Shown: positions 25,982-38,168 of the stretch, one piece after another
Layout: each line of letters opens with the position of its first letter
Position numbering within the stretch: the stretch's first letter is position 1
NCBI GenBank assembly: GCA_018340805.1
Contig: JACMZG010001914.1
Span: 826,830-890,829, forward strand
Origin: Microvelia longipes
Taxonomy: Eukaryota; Arthropoda; Insecta; Hemiptera; Veliidae
DNA length: 64,000 nucleotides
Direction of reading: 5' to 3'
Position numbers and translations under genes: made by a program
The notes under the pieces: generated by a model
The model's database searches: none
Seen by the model: only the letters and a program-made list of their open reading frames with translations
What the model was told of the DNA's origin: nothing

Positions 25982-26297
25982 GGGTACGGGGTACCTCGGA
26001 ACTTTTCCTTATTACATCGGATTTGCTACGCTCTTCCTCCCTGCTTTTGACTCGCTTCGCTCGTCTTCAGATAGTAAATGCATCCGTATCATTCTCAGCA
26101 GTCACCCAAACAGCACTGACCACGCTCAATGCTTCTTAATTTTAATGATCCTATAAAAATCATGGATATACTTGATAAACTTAGTGTACTTATCTACTAT
26201 GTAATATTATACACTTGTACCAAATTTCAACACAATTTGCACCAATTTGCAAACACAATACTTTTCCTATATACCTACGGTATAAATGAGGAAAAGT
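25982..26297 (-). repeat. Dispersed repeat with 5S-like segment, short (internally deleted) copy
   Basis: On the minus strand this copy has both ends of the 1381-2125 element. The start is CATTTATACCG then GGTATATAGGAAAAGTATTG. The 5S-like block GCGTGGTCAGTGCT is at about 26,095-26,139. The tail has CGAGCGAAGCGAG and GAGGTACCCCGTACCCGG. About 400 bp of the middle is absent, giving a copy of about 316 bp. Long and short forms therefore coexist. Confidence 0.65.
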
Positions 26298-26682
26298 AAA
26301 AATTAGACCAATATGTTTAGTACTATTTAATACAAAGGGAAATATCATATGATGAAATAAACCAGACGAAATATGACAAATAATTTAAAAAAAGAAAAGT
26401 CAAAAAGAACCTTTCAAGACAACACAATGACAAATTTCATCTAATAAAAGCATCTAGTAAAATAAAAAGAGTTTTCCTGGCCAAAGTGACACAAATTTAT
26501 CTTTATGACATCACAACGTTACAAATTTATCTTGCTTTTCCTTTCCTTCACGGTTTTACTCTAAAGAAGTTTTGCAATTGTGAAAAATCTTTTCTCATTT
26601 ATTTTATCCTTCGTATATTAGACAGTGAAATGTGTTAAAATAAGTAAAAATAAACTGAGCCCGCAACCCAAACAAGAGGCAT

Positions 26683-26740
26683 TCGGCCTTATGGCTGCTA
26701 CGCGGTGTTAGCGCTGCGGGCGGCATCGCGGCCCGAAATA
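26683..26740 (+). other. GC-rich block resembling a tRNA-SINE head
   Basis: A sharply GC-rich island in AT-rich DNA. It contains GCTACGCGGTGTTAGCG and GCGGGCGGCATCGCGGCCCG, which resemble the A-box/D-arm and anticodon-arm part of tRNA-derived SINEs. No B box (GGTTCGANTCC) follows. It is called only as a tRNA-like fragment. Confidence 0.25.
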
Positions 26741-26810
26741 AGCTTTCAATAGTTATCACGTCCCATAGAAACGTCTAGGAACAACAATCGTACATACATA
26801 TACATATCAT

Positions 26811-26868
<58 letters not shown>
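26811..26868. repeat. (CA)n(TA)n compound microsatellite
   Basis: A run of CA dinucleotides (about 26,811-26,836) passes directly into a run of TA dinucleotides (about 26,837-26,868). Confidence 0.95.
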
Positions 26869-26873
<5 letters not shown>

Positions 26874-28683
26874 TCAATACGTCCCTCAACCCCCACCCCC
26901 CCCTCCCATGGTCCCAAAAAAATGTGCCATTAAGACTAAAAAAGTATTTGATAAATTAAAATACATTATAATTATTTAAAAGATAACAATTTAATAACTA
27001 TTTTAATATTAAACATTTTAATATAATTTTTAATATCAATATATTTCATGTATTACAGGTTAAGTGATCATATTCTGAACGTCTTTCTAAGACGTTTAAA
27101 TCTGCATATTTCCTGATTTATTTATTATTTCGTTATTTAAAATAACGATTATAATATTTTTTAACAATAATGAATTACTAAATTGAGATACATATATTGG
27201 CAATCGTTGTTATAATACTTTTTGTATTAATTTCTTCAATTTTTCTTAAATTTGACCTGTTTATTAACTTTTTTTTTTAAAATCAATATTTAAATTTTCT
27301 TTAAAAAATAGTTTTTTTATAATAAAAAGTTGAATAATTAGATGCGTGAGGTGCATAAATAATTGGACGATTTTAATTATTATTTAGTGAAGAGAGAGGG
27401 TCCGATGAGGGCTCCCTGCGAGAGACCCGTCACAAGTATTTATACTCTATAATTTTATAGAAACTTAGCCTTCAGTGTAATCGATGCCCAGTAAAAAATT
27501 ATTCTGTTTTTTCTTGTTTTTATGACCTTTTTAGATTCTCCGCTTATTTTTTTCTTAACGGAAAATACTAATCTTTTCCAATGATCCCATTTACCAATAA
27601 TTTGGAACCGTCAACAATCTATGGACCTGAGACACTGTGTATTACATTTTGAATTCTATGTAAATTAACATAATACATTTTTTTCCTTAAATTGTAAATA
27701 AAAAAACTAAGCGTCAAGCATTATAACCATTCCTACGCCATCATCATAATAAAAGTTAAAAAAAACCTTCTTGTTTTATAATGTGAATAACTGAATAAGG
27801 AATGAAGCAACAGTTTACATGACATAATAAGTATGATCCTCAAATATGTCTTGAGGCAGTCTTCAATAAGGTCTATAATCGTATCAAATCATCCTTGGCT
27901 ACCCTCTTTACAATTTTTACCCTCAAAATTCCTCACAAAGTGAACTATCTCTAAAATTAACTTTTATTGGATTATTTTATCATATAAATTGCGTTATAAA
28001 TATTTAAATCAAGTCATTATTTTTATAAATGGTTAAAAATTTAACTTAATTATTTTTTTTAAGATAAAAATACCTTTTTTGAAGTTAGTATAGCTGTATT
28101 TATCTTTTGTATTTCGTTTCCATGAACTTTCATGTTTCTTTTGGAAGAAATTATTTTACTTTTATAGTAACCCGTAATTTTTTTTTTCTTGCTGGTAAAT
28201 TCTAGAAGTTAATACCTCACTAAAATATAATAACTCTTGATTAAAAAAATTTTAATAACTCATTATTTTTATTGAATTCTCTTATAAATTTTTATAATTA
28301 GAAATCGAAATGTACTTAATGCCTGACATTGCCTTGATGGTAAAAAGGTTTTAGGAGCTATTTCCGTCTTGCCGAGGACTCCACATCAGTCTTTTCATCG
28401 CATTAAATAAAACATACGCTAATAATTTCCTCGAACCTGAAGAAACAATAAGACCAATACAAAAAGTCCGGCTTTTTTCAATGTTTAATACCATGTTAAG
28501 AAATTGTTTTAATACGTTTAAATATGCTTGTACCTAATTTGACTCAAATCGGACGAATCGTGGCTATATTACAATGATTGATAAAAATCGAGCTCACGTA
28601 TTTAATGTAATAGTTAATACATATTCACTGATTTCTTTTAGATATTTCAATCCCATTTCCCCTGAAATCATATGAGTTAAATC
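26869..28683. other. AT-rich intergenic, nothing recognised
   Basis: Very AT-rich DNA with homopolymer T and A runs. No supported gene, RNA or repeat. Confidence 0.6.
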
Positions 28684-28925
28684 TTATGAGTCGATTTAAC
28701 TGAATCATGAGTCGATTTAACTGAATCATGAGTAGATTTAACTGAATCAGGTGTCGATTTAGCTGAATCATGTGTCGATTTTACTGAATCATGTGTCGAT
28801 TTAACTGAATCATGAGTCGATTTAACTGAATCATGTATCGATTTAACTGAATCATGAGTAGATTTAACTGAATCATGTGTCGATTTAACTGAATCATGAG
28901 TCGATTTAACGTCGTATCGAGACAT
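28684..28925. repeat. 21-bp tandem array, about 11 copies
   Basis: The unit GAGTCGATTTAACTGAATCAT repeats head to tail with few substitutions (GAGTCG/GTGTCG/GAGTAG). Because 21 is a multiple of three, the minus strand reads as a long frame of a seven-residue repeat (KSTHDSV). That follows from the array and is not by itself evidence of a gene. The TGTCGA core links it to the adjoining 79-bp repeat. Confidence 0.95.
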
Positions 28926-29465
28926 TCAAGTGTCGATACAGCGCAGAATCCTGCCAGGGTGAAAATATCCAAAAATAATATTTCCAGACCCTACAGGGTA
29001 CCGACATTAAAAAGCCTCGACACTAATGTAGGAATCGATCTTAAGTAAAATCAGGACAGGGGTGTCACGAGAAAGGTCACGGAAAAGTGTCGAAGTTATG
29101 TAGTGTCGAGACATCGTGGTGTCGAGACTACGTGAGAACTTACCACCGTCTGTCAATGTTATGTATTGTCGAGACTATGACATGTCGAGACATCGTGACG
29201 TCGATACTACGTGAAAATTTGCCACCGTCTGTCGATGTTAGGCAGTGTCGAGACTATGACATGTCGAGGCATCGCTAAACCATGACATGTGTCGATATAA
29301 CGTAGAGTTTGTACAGGACAAAAACTAGTCAAGTGAATATCTCGACACGAGGTAACAACAACACATGATTTAGTTAAAGTGTCGAGGTTATTAAGTGTCG
29401 ATACAACGTAAAATCCTGCCACGAAAAGTGTCGATGTTATATAGAGTCGAGACTACGTTACGGCA
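28926..29465. repeat. TGTCGA-rich degenerate array with a 79-bp unit
   Basis: TGTCGA or GTCGAGAC recurs every 10-30 bp. Two clear units of 79 bp are visible, each carrying CCACCGTCTGTC (at 29,143 and 29,222), CATGTCGAGRCATCG and CGTCGAKACTACGTGA. Flanking copies are more degenerate (for example 29,395-29,460). The array ends where ordinary AT-rich sequence resumes. Confidence 0.8.
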
Positions 29466-31895
29466 CCCGGATTTTCGCTGATTTTTGAAATGCGCTAAAA
29501 CATTTGAAAAATTAGCATAAACTCAGTGTTAAATTATTGCAAATAATGCAGTGCAGAGCCAATTTCGTTAGGTAGTGCTTTATAATCCTTGAGATATGTA
29601 TTCGCATTTCCTTTGAAAACTCTGGGGAAAATTTAGTAACAAGTAGTAAAGCTACTGCTCAGGTTATTGAGCATAAACCGGTTGAATTCAATTGAATGAA
29701 TGAGTACAAGATGACATTGTTGAGTTCAAGATGACATATGTATTGGGTTGTTGGTAGGTCGCATTACTCGTAAACAGCAGAATGTTGTTATAATCAAAAG
29801 CCTCAAAGAGGACGTCACATTCATTTATAATCTTATAAAAAATACAGCTGACTCAGCGTATCTCATCTCAAGTTACTTCATCAATCTCATAGCCGACACA
29901 ATCCATATCACATTCAAATTTCTAATTTGAGAAATTGCAAAATAAACATAAAAATCATCTAAATATTGTTTTACAAAGAAGTATTCTTCGAACTGACAGG
30001 AATCAATGCAGTGTAGTTATCGAACTCATTCATGAGAATCATCCCAAGTAAAGCTGACTGGTTCGGTTTTAAAATGTTAAATAAACAGACAAATTTTAAC
30101 TTAGTCAGCTAAACTATTGTTATTTATAGGATTTTAATTTAAATATGATACATTGAAGATCAAATTTTATTATTGTGCTACATCGAGTTGCATCAGGAAA
30201 TACTACAATAAATTTATTAAGGACAGTCGTCTTTGCCTTACACCTCATGTTCTGATCAGTTAACTATTTTTTCGCTAGCTCATAGCGTACTTCTCAACTC
30301 AGCCTTTCTAATTTTTTTTTCTCTCACCTTATAAATTTAATTAAATCTCATTAATTTTCTAATCTAAAAAAGATCAGAAGGGCCAAACTCAGCCCTTCTG
30401 TTGTTGATTTAAATTACCGCGATAAGCTGTATCAATGTGGACTAAGACTAAGCATCTTAAATTAAGTCTTGGTTAATAAAATTAACCACATAATACAGCA
30501 TAGTCAGTAAATATCTGAAGACGTATTCCATAAAATGTATTTAATCATTATCAGTTACCATTTCCTCTATTGTATGCTTTATTATGTTTTAGCAAAAGAA
30601 ATATTTAACAAATAATTTCAATTTTTCAAAATGAGAAAGCTATAGGTTCAAAGTTTAACTTTTAAAAATAGAAAAAACCCCTTTGTAAGGCCCCGGGGTT
30701 AGACCGGGCTTAAAAAACTGGAGAAAATTTACAGCCGTAAACCCCTAGATGGAGGAGTTGTCTAAGGAAAAACTTTATTCATTCTAATCATCATCTCTTT
30801 TCATTATTTTTAAAGGTTTTTCTTTTATCTTTGAGTTTTCCTCTTCCCCAGTTCGTCAGAAGAGTTTTCCTCCCAACTCGACCTCCCATTTGACCTCTTT
30901 TTTATCATAGTTTATTCAACCGAAACACTTCCTCATTTTAGAAGGTTTGTAAAAAAACCTTAACAATACAAGTAAAATTGCTAAAAACTGAGCACTTCCA
31001 GCCTTTCTTAAAAAGGAAAAAATAAGTGTAAGGAAGCAGCATTTACTAGACGTAAAATATGGTTGACAACCAAATTTGATTTTTTGTCCTAAACCCTTGG
31101 CGATAAAACAGTTAGATATTAAATATTAAGAAATTCTAAAATACCATTAAATATAATTTAGAATAGCAATTTTAAATCTTTATATAATATTAAAAGTCTC
31201 TACCCAATAAACAATTATAAAACACGCTGGCCAAAGCTATTATAAAATCGTTATATTTTATTATCTAAGTCAAATATTTTTGTAGGTGTTAAATTTATAA
31301 AACTACTTTAAATAATTTAAATTATTAAAATTAAAACTTGTTTACATACACAGAAGAGAAACAAAACAAAAAAAGTTCAAAAAAATGTTTAATAATACGA
31401 TCTAGTGTCTATGTTAAGGCAGGTCCAGCCTCGTACTGTGTAATTATTAAGACTCGGCAATTACACTGCCCAAGGCGTAATTGGTTTCAAAATCTAAAGA
31501 CCGAGTAGTCTAAAACAAAACGGATAGGAGCCTAATTATTTAATAACTACTTACGATTTTACTGTACCTTCCAGAGTTTAAATTACTTTTTTTATTTTTT
31601 TCGAGTCTACGCATTCATCAATTTTTTAAATCATTATTTTTTACTTCTATCTTCTTTTCATCTTTCATTCATTTTTTCTTATTTAATTTTTATTTATTAT
31701 TGTGTTTCATTCATCTATTTTTATTTGGCTTCCCTGCAAAAGCTGCACCTTATTAATGAAATAATGAAAATATTTAGTGGTTATAAAGTTTTGATTAGAC
31801 TCATTTAATATCGTCAATTGCAATACTTATAAAAACATCTTGATACTAAATGTATTGTGTAAGTCATTATGTCTGCTTTCTAGATAGTCCTTGTA
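29466..31895. other. AT-rich intergenic, nothing recognised
   Basis: No supported coding region or structured element. A GC-richer patch lies at about 30,665-30,705 (GGCCCCGGGGTTAGACC) without further identity. Confidence 0.55.
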
Positions 31896-32154
31896 TATAA
31901 TAAATAAATAAATAAATAAATAAATAAATACGTTTATTTACAAAAAAAATTAACTTAATACAAACTTACAAAAATATACTTTTTGTAAAAGGGATGGACT
32001 CTAATGATTAACATTAGTTCTTCCGTCCATCCTTTGATACATAAAAATTAGCATAATTTTTTGAATATTTATCTAATAACAGAAAAGAGAGAGTTTAAAT
32101 CATATCTTAATTGCTTAATAAGAAGTCCCATTAAAAAAAGTAAGTATGTGTATT

Positions 32155-32692
32155 CTTAGAATATACTATATATAGAAGGAGCACAGGACCGTAAACACAA
32201 TGTAATTCCACTGATAACACGAAAGCCGGTTGACTGGTGCAGCTAAGTAATGCTGCCAACCTGACAACAAAACATTATTTTAAATATATGTCATAAATAT
32301 CTATTAATGAAGAAAGATCGTAAAGAATAAATATAATAACTTAAAACACCTGCTGAGTATTTAATAAAACTGGTCTTAGATGGCAAAAGGGTGGCGGAAT
32401 ACAAGAATCTACATTTAGTTGACGAGGACTACTTTTATATATATAATAATAAATAAGTTAAACTACAATTTAAAATGCATACAATATTGTAATGCACCGA
32501 TAATTATATTAGTATTTTATGAATAATCAATCATTAATTAATAATAGAACATAATAATTCAGCAACCGGAAGTATTGCCAACTTTTTTTTAGAAAATTGT
32601 ATATTGTAAGGTGGCAGCATTACTTAGTTGCACCAGTGAACCGGCTTTCGTGTTATCAGTAGTGCTCCTTCTATATATAGTATTATTCTAAG
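32155..32692. mobile_element. 538-bp MITE inside the LINE 3' region
   Basis: The terminal inverted repeat starts CTTAGAATA, then TACTATATATAGAAGGAGCAC (about 32,155-32,182), mirrored at about 32,662-32,692. A second inverted block, GATAACACGAAAGCCGGTT (about 32,212) with GTGCAGCTAAGTAATGCTGCC, is mirrored as GGCAGCATTACTTAGTTGCAC and AACCGGCTTTCGTGTTATC (about 32,612-32,660). The interior is AT-rich and non-coding. It lies within the LINE's 3' region, so it is probably the later insertion. Confidence 0.8.
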
Positions 32693-33475
32693 GTTGTATT
32701 CTTTATTTTGTTTTAATAAAAGGAATTTAGTTGTGACAATAGTCAACAGAGTTCGCTACAAACTAAGTTTATAACAAAACAAATTAACAAACACAACTCA
32801 CTCTTAATTTTTATACAATATGAAATTAAACAAAAAAAAAGATTAAATCAACAAAAAATAAATATAATTAATATTATTATGCTTCCAATATTATACTTTT
32901 TTTTAAAAAAAAATTAGAAGGTTTAAAAAAAACTGTTGTTAAAAACTGAAAATAAAATATCAATATTCAACAAAAATATAAACTTAAAAATGTCAACAAT
33001 GACCAGTAATAAAAAGATTTAAAGATACTCATGACCTACCTATTAAAACATACTTTTTTTTAAAAAGGAAAATAATTAAACAATAAGCAACTACAATCAT
33101 ACCATGGGTACATACAACAATAAGTTAAAAAATAATTATTTCAACAAAAAAACATTTAGGAAAATAAAAAATTTTGATAAAAAAAAAAAGAAATAAAAAA
33201 TAATTTTAGTTAAAATCAGTCTCATAAAGTTATGATTACACGTTAATAATAGTTTAAATTTCCTAATCCTCTGTCTGTAATAAAACAATAATACTGATGC
33301 TCCTAGTAAAAGGAAAAAAAATCTGCAATCGCACTAATGCAAAATTTTAAGTAGAACTTATACTAAAGCAACTAAAAAGTTGAATTTAAGTTAGTTAAAA
33401 TATTTTTAATAACAAGATATAGCACAATATAGTGATAGTAAGGTAAAAGGAAGATGTTATATTCTGAAAAGCTCA

Positions 33476-35680
33476 TTAGCATCTTTTTGATTTTAAAATA
33501 AATATTTTAGCCTTCTTATGGAAAGTTTTAACTGACAATTTAAATAATTCAGAAGGAATAAGATTAAGGATTTTTGGAGCTATGTAAGAGAATGAAGATT
33601 CAAACTTAGTGGTGCGATGCTGAGAGATATTATATTTGTCTTGAATTCCTCGAAGCTGGATGTTGTGCTGGTGACATCGTTTTTTTATTAAATCAAATAA
33701 ATAACTAGGTTCTTGTGTGAGAAGTATTTTATGTATTAAACATGCAGTGTGCAATAGTCGTCTATTGGCCATTGAGAGAATTTCCTTTTCATTAAGTTTA
33801 GGAGTGATGTGATCTCTTCTCTTGTATCCAAATGCAAACCTCATAGCAGCGTTTTGAATTTTTTGAATTTTATACTGTAATTCATGTGTTAAGTGAGGGC
33901 CATATACAGCGTCGCATAATTAAAAATGGATAGAACCATTGATTCTGCTAGTTTCCATTTTTCTTCAGGTGGTAGATCTGACGTAGTGAATTTATATTTT
34001 TTAGTGAAGCCCAGGCTCGACAGCAGAGTTTAGCAATATGTTTTCAAAGGATAAGTTTTCATCTATCACTACCCCCAGGTTTTAGCCTCTTTTAACTAAA
34101 CTGACTTTATTTCCTGATATTGTCACTTCAGGATCACTAAGATAAGGTTTGAGTTGGCGTGAAGATATCTGTAAATTTCAGATTTTGAAGGATTTAACTT
34201 AAGCCCATGGCTAGATGACCATTCCAATAAACTTTCAAGGTCTTCATTCAATTCTTGAACAGCTTTCTCATATAGATTCGCAGGATAGGTTAAATATATC
34301 TGAGTGTCATCAGCATACATATGGACTTTAGCGTTTTTTATGCTTATAGGGGAATCTAACACATATATCATGAAGAGATAAGGAGCTATTGAACTGCCTT
34401 GGGGCACTCCTTTAGTCACTTCAGTCAAACTTGAGATGTCATTTCCCTGAAAGACTTGCTGATAACGGTTTGTAAAAAATTGGTAAACCATTCCAGGCAG
34501 TTGAGGTTAATCCTATATATTTTAATTTAGCCAAAAGGAGGTCAAAATCGATAAGGTCAAAGGCCTTTGTATAATCAAGCAAAGCTAAAATAGTTGCCTC
34601 ACCTCTGTCTATTCCATGACAAATTTCATCAATGATTTTCAGTAGAGCAGTACAAGTACTGAAGTTTTGGCGAAAGCCTGATTGAATTCTGGGAAGTATA
34701 GAATTTGATCTAAGGTGTTTCATCAGTTGTGAGGCTACTATTTTTTCTGTCAACTTGGTTAGTACAGGTAGTATACTGATTGGTCTGGTATCGCTTATAT
34801 TTTCAACATTGGCTTTTTTTAGCTATTGGCTTTACAAGAGCAATCTTCCAAATATCAGGCACTACCCCTTCTAGAAGGGAGGAGTTGACGATGTGTAAAA
34901 TTAAACCTGGTTTGGCACTCATAATGTATGAAAGCATCCTTACTGATATACAATCAGCACCCATTGCCTCTGACTTGATTGTATTGAGATATTTTATAAC
35001 TTCACTCTCTTCCACCAGTAAGAAATCCTGCAAGTAGCCAGCTGGTAGGTCTGTAACATTTGATTTGAATTGATTCAGCAAAGTTTTATCAATGTTTTGA
35101 TTTTGGATAGTATGAGTATAAAATTTATTCAGGTCCTCACTTGAAAATAAGTCTGGTTGGAGTTCCATTTTATTTTTTTATTGACACCAAGATGGCGTAG
35201 AGCTTTCCAGAATTTTTTTGAATCATGTTTGAAATTTTTCTGAGCCCATTCAAAATATGCGGTTTTTTCTTGTTTTAGTACTTTCCAGTAAACTTTTTTA
35301 AATCAAGATAGTAATATTTCCTTGAATCACTTTTGTTTTTAATCCATTTCCGGTGGGCTTTATCTCTAAGCCTCATGATTATTCTTATAATTGGGGTAAT
35401 ATAAGGGGGAGCTGATTTTTTCTTGGCAGAGTATGTTTTGTAGGGTGCATAGATATTAAAAGCTTCATTTATTTTGTTATTAAAAATTTCAACCTTCTTG
35501 TTGATATCCTTTTCTTTATACATGATATTCCAGTCTATTTGGTGAATATACACTTTAAAATTTTTTAAATTAAAATTATTGAAATCACGTCGTGTTATTG
35601 TGTCAGGTGAGTGCAGCGGTACATCTATTTCTATATTACAGATTACTGCAGAGTGGTCTGATATATTCATTACATCTGTA
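33476..35680 (-). pseudogene. LINE ORF2: endonuclease C-terminus and reverse transcriptase, broken
   Basis: The coding signal is spread over several frames, in order from 35,680 downward. First is an endonuclease end with SDHSAVICNIEID and a basic stretch. Next is a linker, 34,803-35,168 (ADCISVRML). Then comes the RT palm start at 34,439-34,753 with SGFRQNFSTCTAL and LLDYTKAFDLIDFDLL. RT motifs follow at 34,123-34,491, with GVPQGSSIAPYLF and the catalytic MYADDTQIY. Last is a C-terminal segment at 33,476-33,844 with FSYIAPKILNLIP. Frame changes occur near 34,440-34,490 and 34,750-34,805, with gaps near 33,850-34,120 and 35,170-35,275. Motif style fits the jockey/CR1/L2 assemblage; the exact clade is not resolved. 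Confidence 0.85.
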
Positions 35681-35832
35681 GTATATAAGTTAGTACGATT
35701 GCAAAATGGTCATTGTAAGTTAATGTAATATACCAGTCACTACGACTACTATCTAGATAGTCTTTGTAAGTTAATGTAATATATCAGTCAGTACGACTAC
35801 TATCTAGATAGTCATTGTAAGTTAATGTAATG
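35680..35832. repeat. 51-bp tandem repeat, about 2.5-3 copies
   Basis: The string TCNTTGTAAGTTAATGTAAT begins at 35,710, 35,761 and 35,812, exactly 51 bp apart. The intervening AGTACGACTACTATCTAGAT is shared by the last two units and degenerate in the first. It abuts the truncated 5' side of the LINE. Confidence 0.85.
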
Positions 35833-36020
35833 CATACGCACACACATACAACGCTCACATACACAAACACACATACAGACAGACAAATTTGTGAAAATTG
35901 TTCAAAAGGTCTTAAAAAACACCTAAAACACATTATTCTGGTGTCATTCAGGTTTTGGATTTTTTTTCGCAAACACAATACTTTTACTATATAACTAGGG
36001 TACAAATGAGAAAAATGAGA
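35833..36020 (-). repeat. 5' fragment of the 5S-bearing dispersed repeat
   Basis: On the minus strand it reads CTCATTTGTACCC, a GTTATATAGTAAAAGTATTG block, TTTTCACAAATTTGTC, and a TGTGTTTGTGTATGTG stretch. This is the same order as the start of the 1381-2125 and 56,556-57,190 copies. The 5S-like part and tail are absent. Confidence 0.6.
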
Positions 36021-36570
36021 ATAATTAGTGTTTCAAATGGACGGCCTTTTAAAATTGTAATATAATTTCAAAAAAAAAAAAATCCTAAAATTGATTTACT
36101 AAGCGCTCTGAGTCTACCAAGATGTCAACCACATCCATGGCTTGCATAGTTTCGAGATATTAAACATTAAATAGCCCATTGCGGCCGGCCCTCTTTTTTT
36201 GATTTTTAATATCAGGTGAGCTCAGTTTCACATTTAGCAGATTTTTAAATAATATTTCTTTGTTTTAATTACACAGGCATTATTCTTCCCAACATTTAAA
36301 ACCATGTCTATCGTAATACATTATTGATATAAAAAAAACTCCTCTGTAAAAACATATTTGTCCATATTTATTTGTTAGTCTGTGATTTCTTAATGTCCAT
36401 TATATTCAAAATCGAAATAACATTTTAACAAATTATACAAAACAGTTATGCTAATAAGTATAAATAAAACATTATCATAACAAAACAAGAAACTGCAAAT
36501 AAAACAAAAATTATATCAATGAAAATATATAGACGCAAATCTATCCAAAATAGAAATATAAATAAAATAA
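36021..36570. other. AT-rich intergenic
   Basis: No gene or repeat recognised. An isolated CGGCCGGCC string lies at about 36,182-36,190. Confidence 0.5.
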
Positions 36571-37238
36571 TTCTGGCGCGGTGGTCCGCATGTCGGGCGA
36601 ATTTCCTTTGATGCGTGTTTCCGTGCTTTTTATATAAGTTTACAACTACTAAATAAATAATTCCGGCGCGGTGGTCCGCTGTCGGGCGAATTTCATTTAG
36701 AATACGTGTTTCCGTGCTAAACAACCATTTTCTTGCTTATGCAAGAACCATGCCCATTGCGTGGTTCTAGAACCTAAGCAGTTACTCAATTGTCAAGCAC
36801 TGCTCGTAACTCATTTTGTCTGTATTTTCCAAAGGAAATGCGCATAACTATCCAGTTGGTTGCACAAAACTATGCCTCTAAAATTAGAAGTACGCTCTAT
36901 TATTTGCACTAGTTTAAAGCTTAGTTACTTATCTTTAAGCTTAGTCAGTTATCTTTATAGGTTTTAGCGCATTCCCTTTGGAAAATACAGACAAAATGAG
37001 TTACGAGCAGTGCTTGACAATTGAGTAACTGCTTAGGTTCTAGAACCACGCAATGGGCATGGTTCTTGCATAAGCAAGAAAATGATTGTTTAGCACGGAA
37101 ACACGTATTCTAAATGAAATTCGCCCGACAGCGGACCACCGCGCCGAATTATTTATTTAGTAGTTGTAAACTTATATATAAAAAGCACGGAAACACGCAT
37201 CAAAGGAAATTCGCCCGACATGGACCACCGCGCCAGAA
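36571..37238. repeat. Palindromic module P1
   Basis: A 668-bp palindrome with a loop of about 110-140 nt centred near 36,905. Each arm contains two tandem ~90-bp sub-units, starting TTCTGGCGCGGTGGTCCGC and TTCCGGCGCGGTGGTCCGC, each with GCGAATTTC and GTGTTTCCGTGC. A hairpin TTCTTGC-TTAT-GCAAGAA follows, then ACTCATTTTGTCTGTATTTT. This copy lacks about 15 bp (the CGGTTCATGC block) in both arms compared with P2 and P3. Confidence 0.85.

Positions 37239-38168
<930 letters not shown>

Larger units (their letters stand above)
31896..35700 (-). mobile_element. Decayed 5'-truncated LINE (jockey/CR1/L2-type)
   Basis: A non-LTR retrotransposon remnant on the minus strand. It runs from the end of the endonuclease domain (SDHSAV motif near 35,650) through reverse transcriptase to a C-terminal region, then a long AT-rich 3' region. 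It ends in a (TTTA)n tail, seen on the plus strand as (AAAT)n at 31,900-31,930. The 5' part (ORF1 and most of the endonuclease) is missing. CTAGATAGTCNTTGTA flanks the tail (31,880-31,895) and recurs beyond the other end (35,753-35,768 and 35,804-35,819), so it may be a target-site duplication. A 538-bp MITE is inserted in the 3' region. Confidence 0.8.

Noticed and set aside
28677..28925. Gene for a seven-residue repeat protein (KSTHDSV)n
   Set aside because: The frame is a by-product of a 21-bp tandem array; no start context, signal peptide, flanking coding sequence or codon bias supports it.
28684..28925. CRISPR-like array of 21-bp repeats
   Set aside because: The units are directly tandem with no unique spacers, in a eukaryotic context.
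34780..35037. Plus-strand 85-codon frame inside the LINE
   Set aside because: Opposite strand of the recognisable RT linker sequence; no domain.
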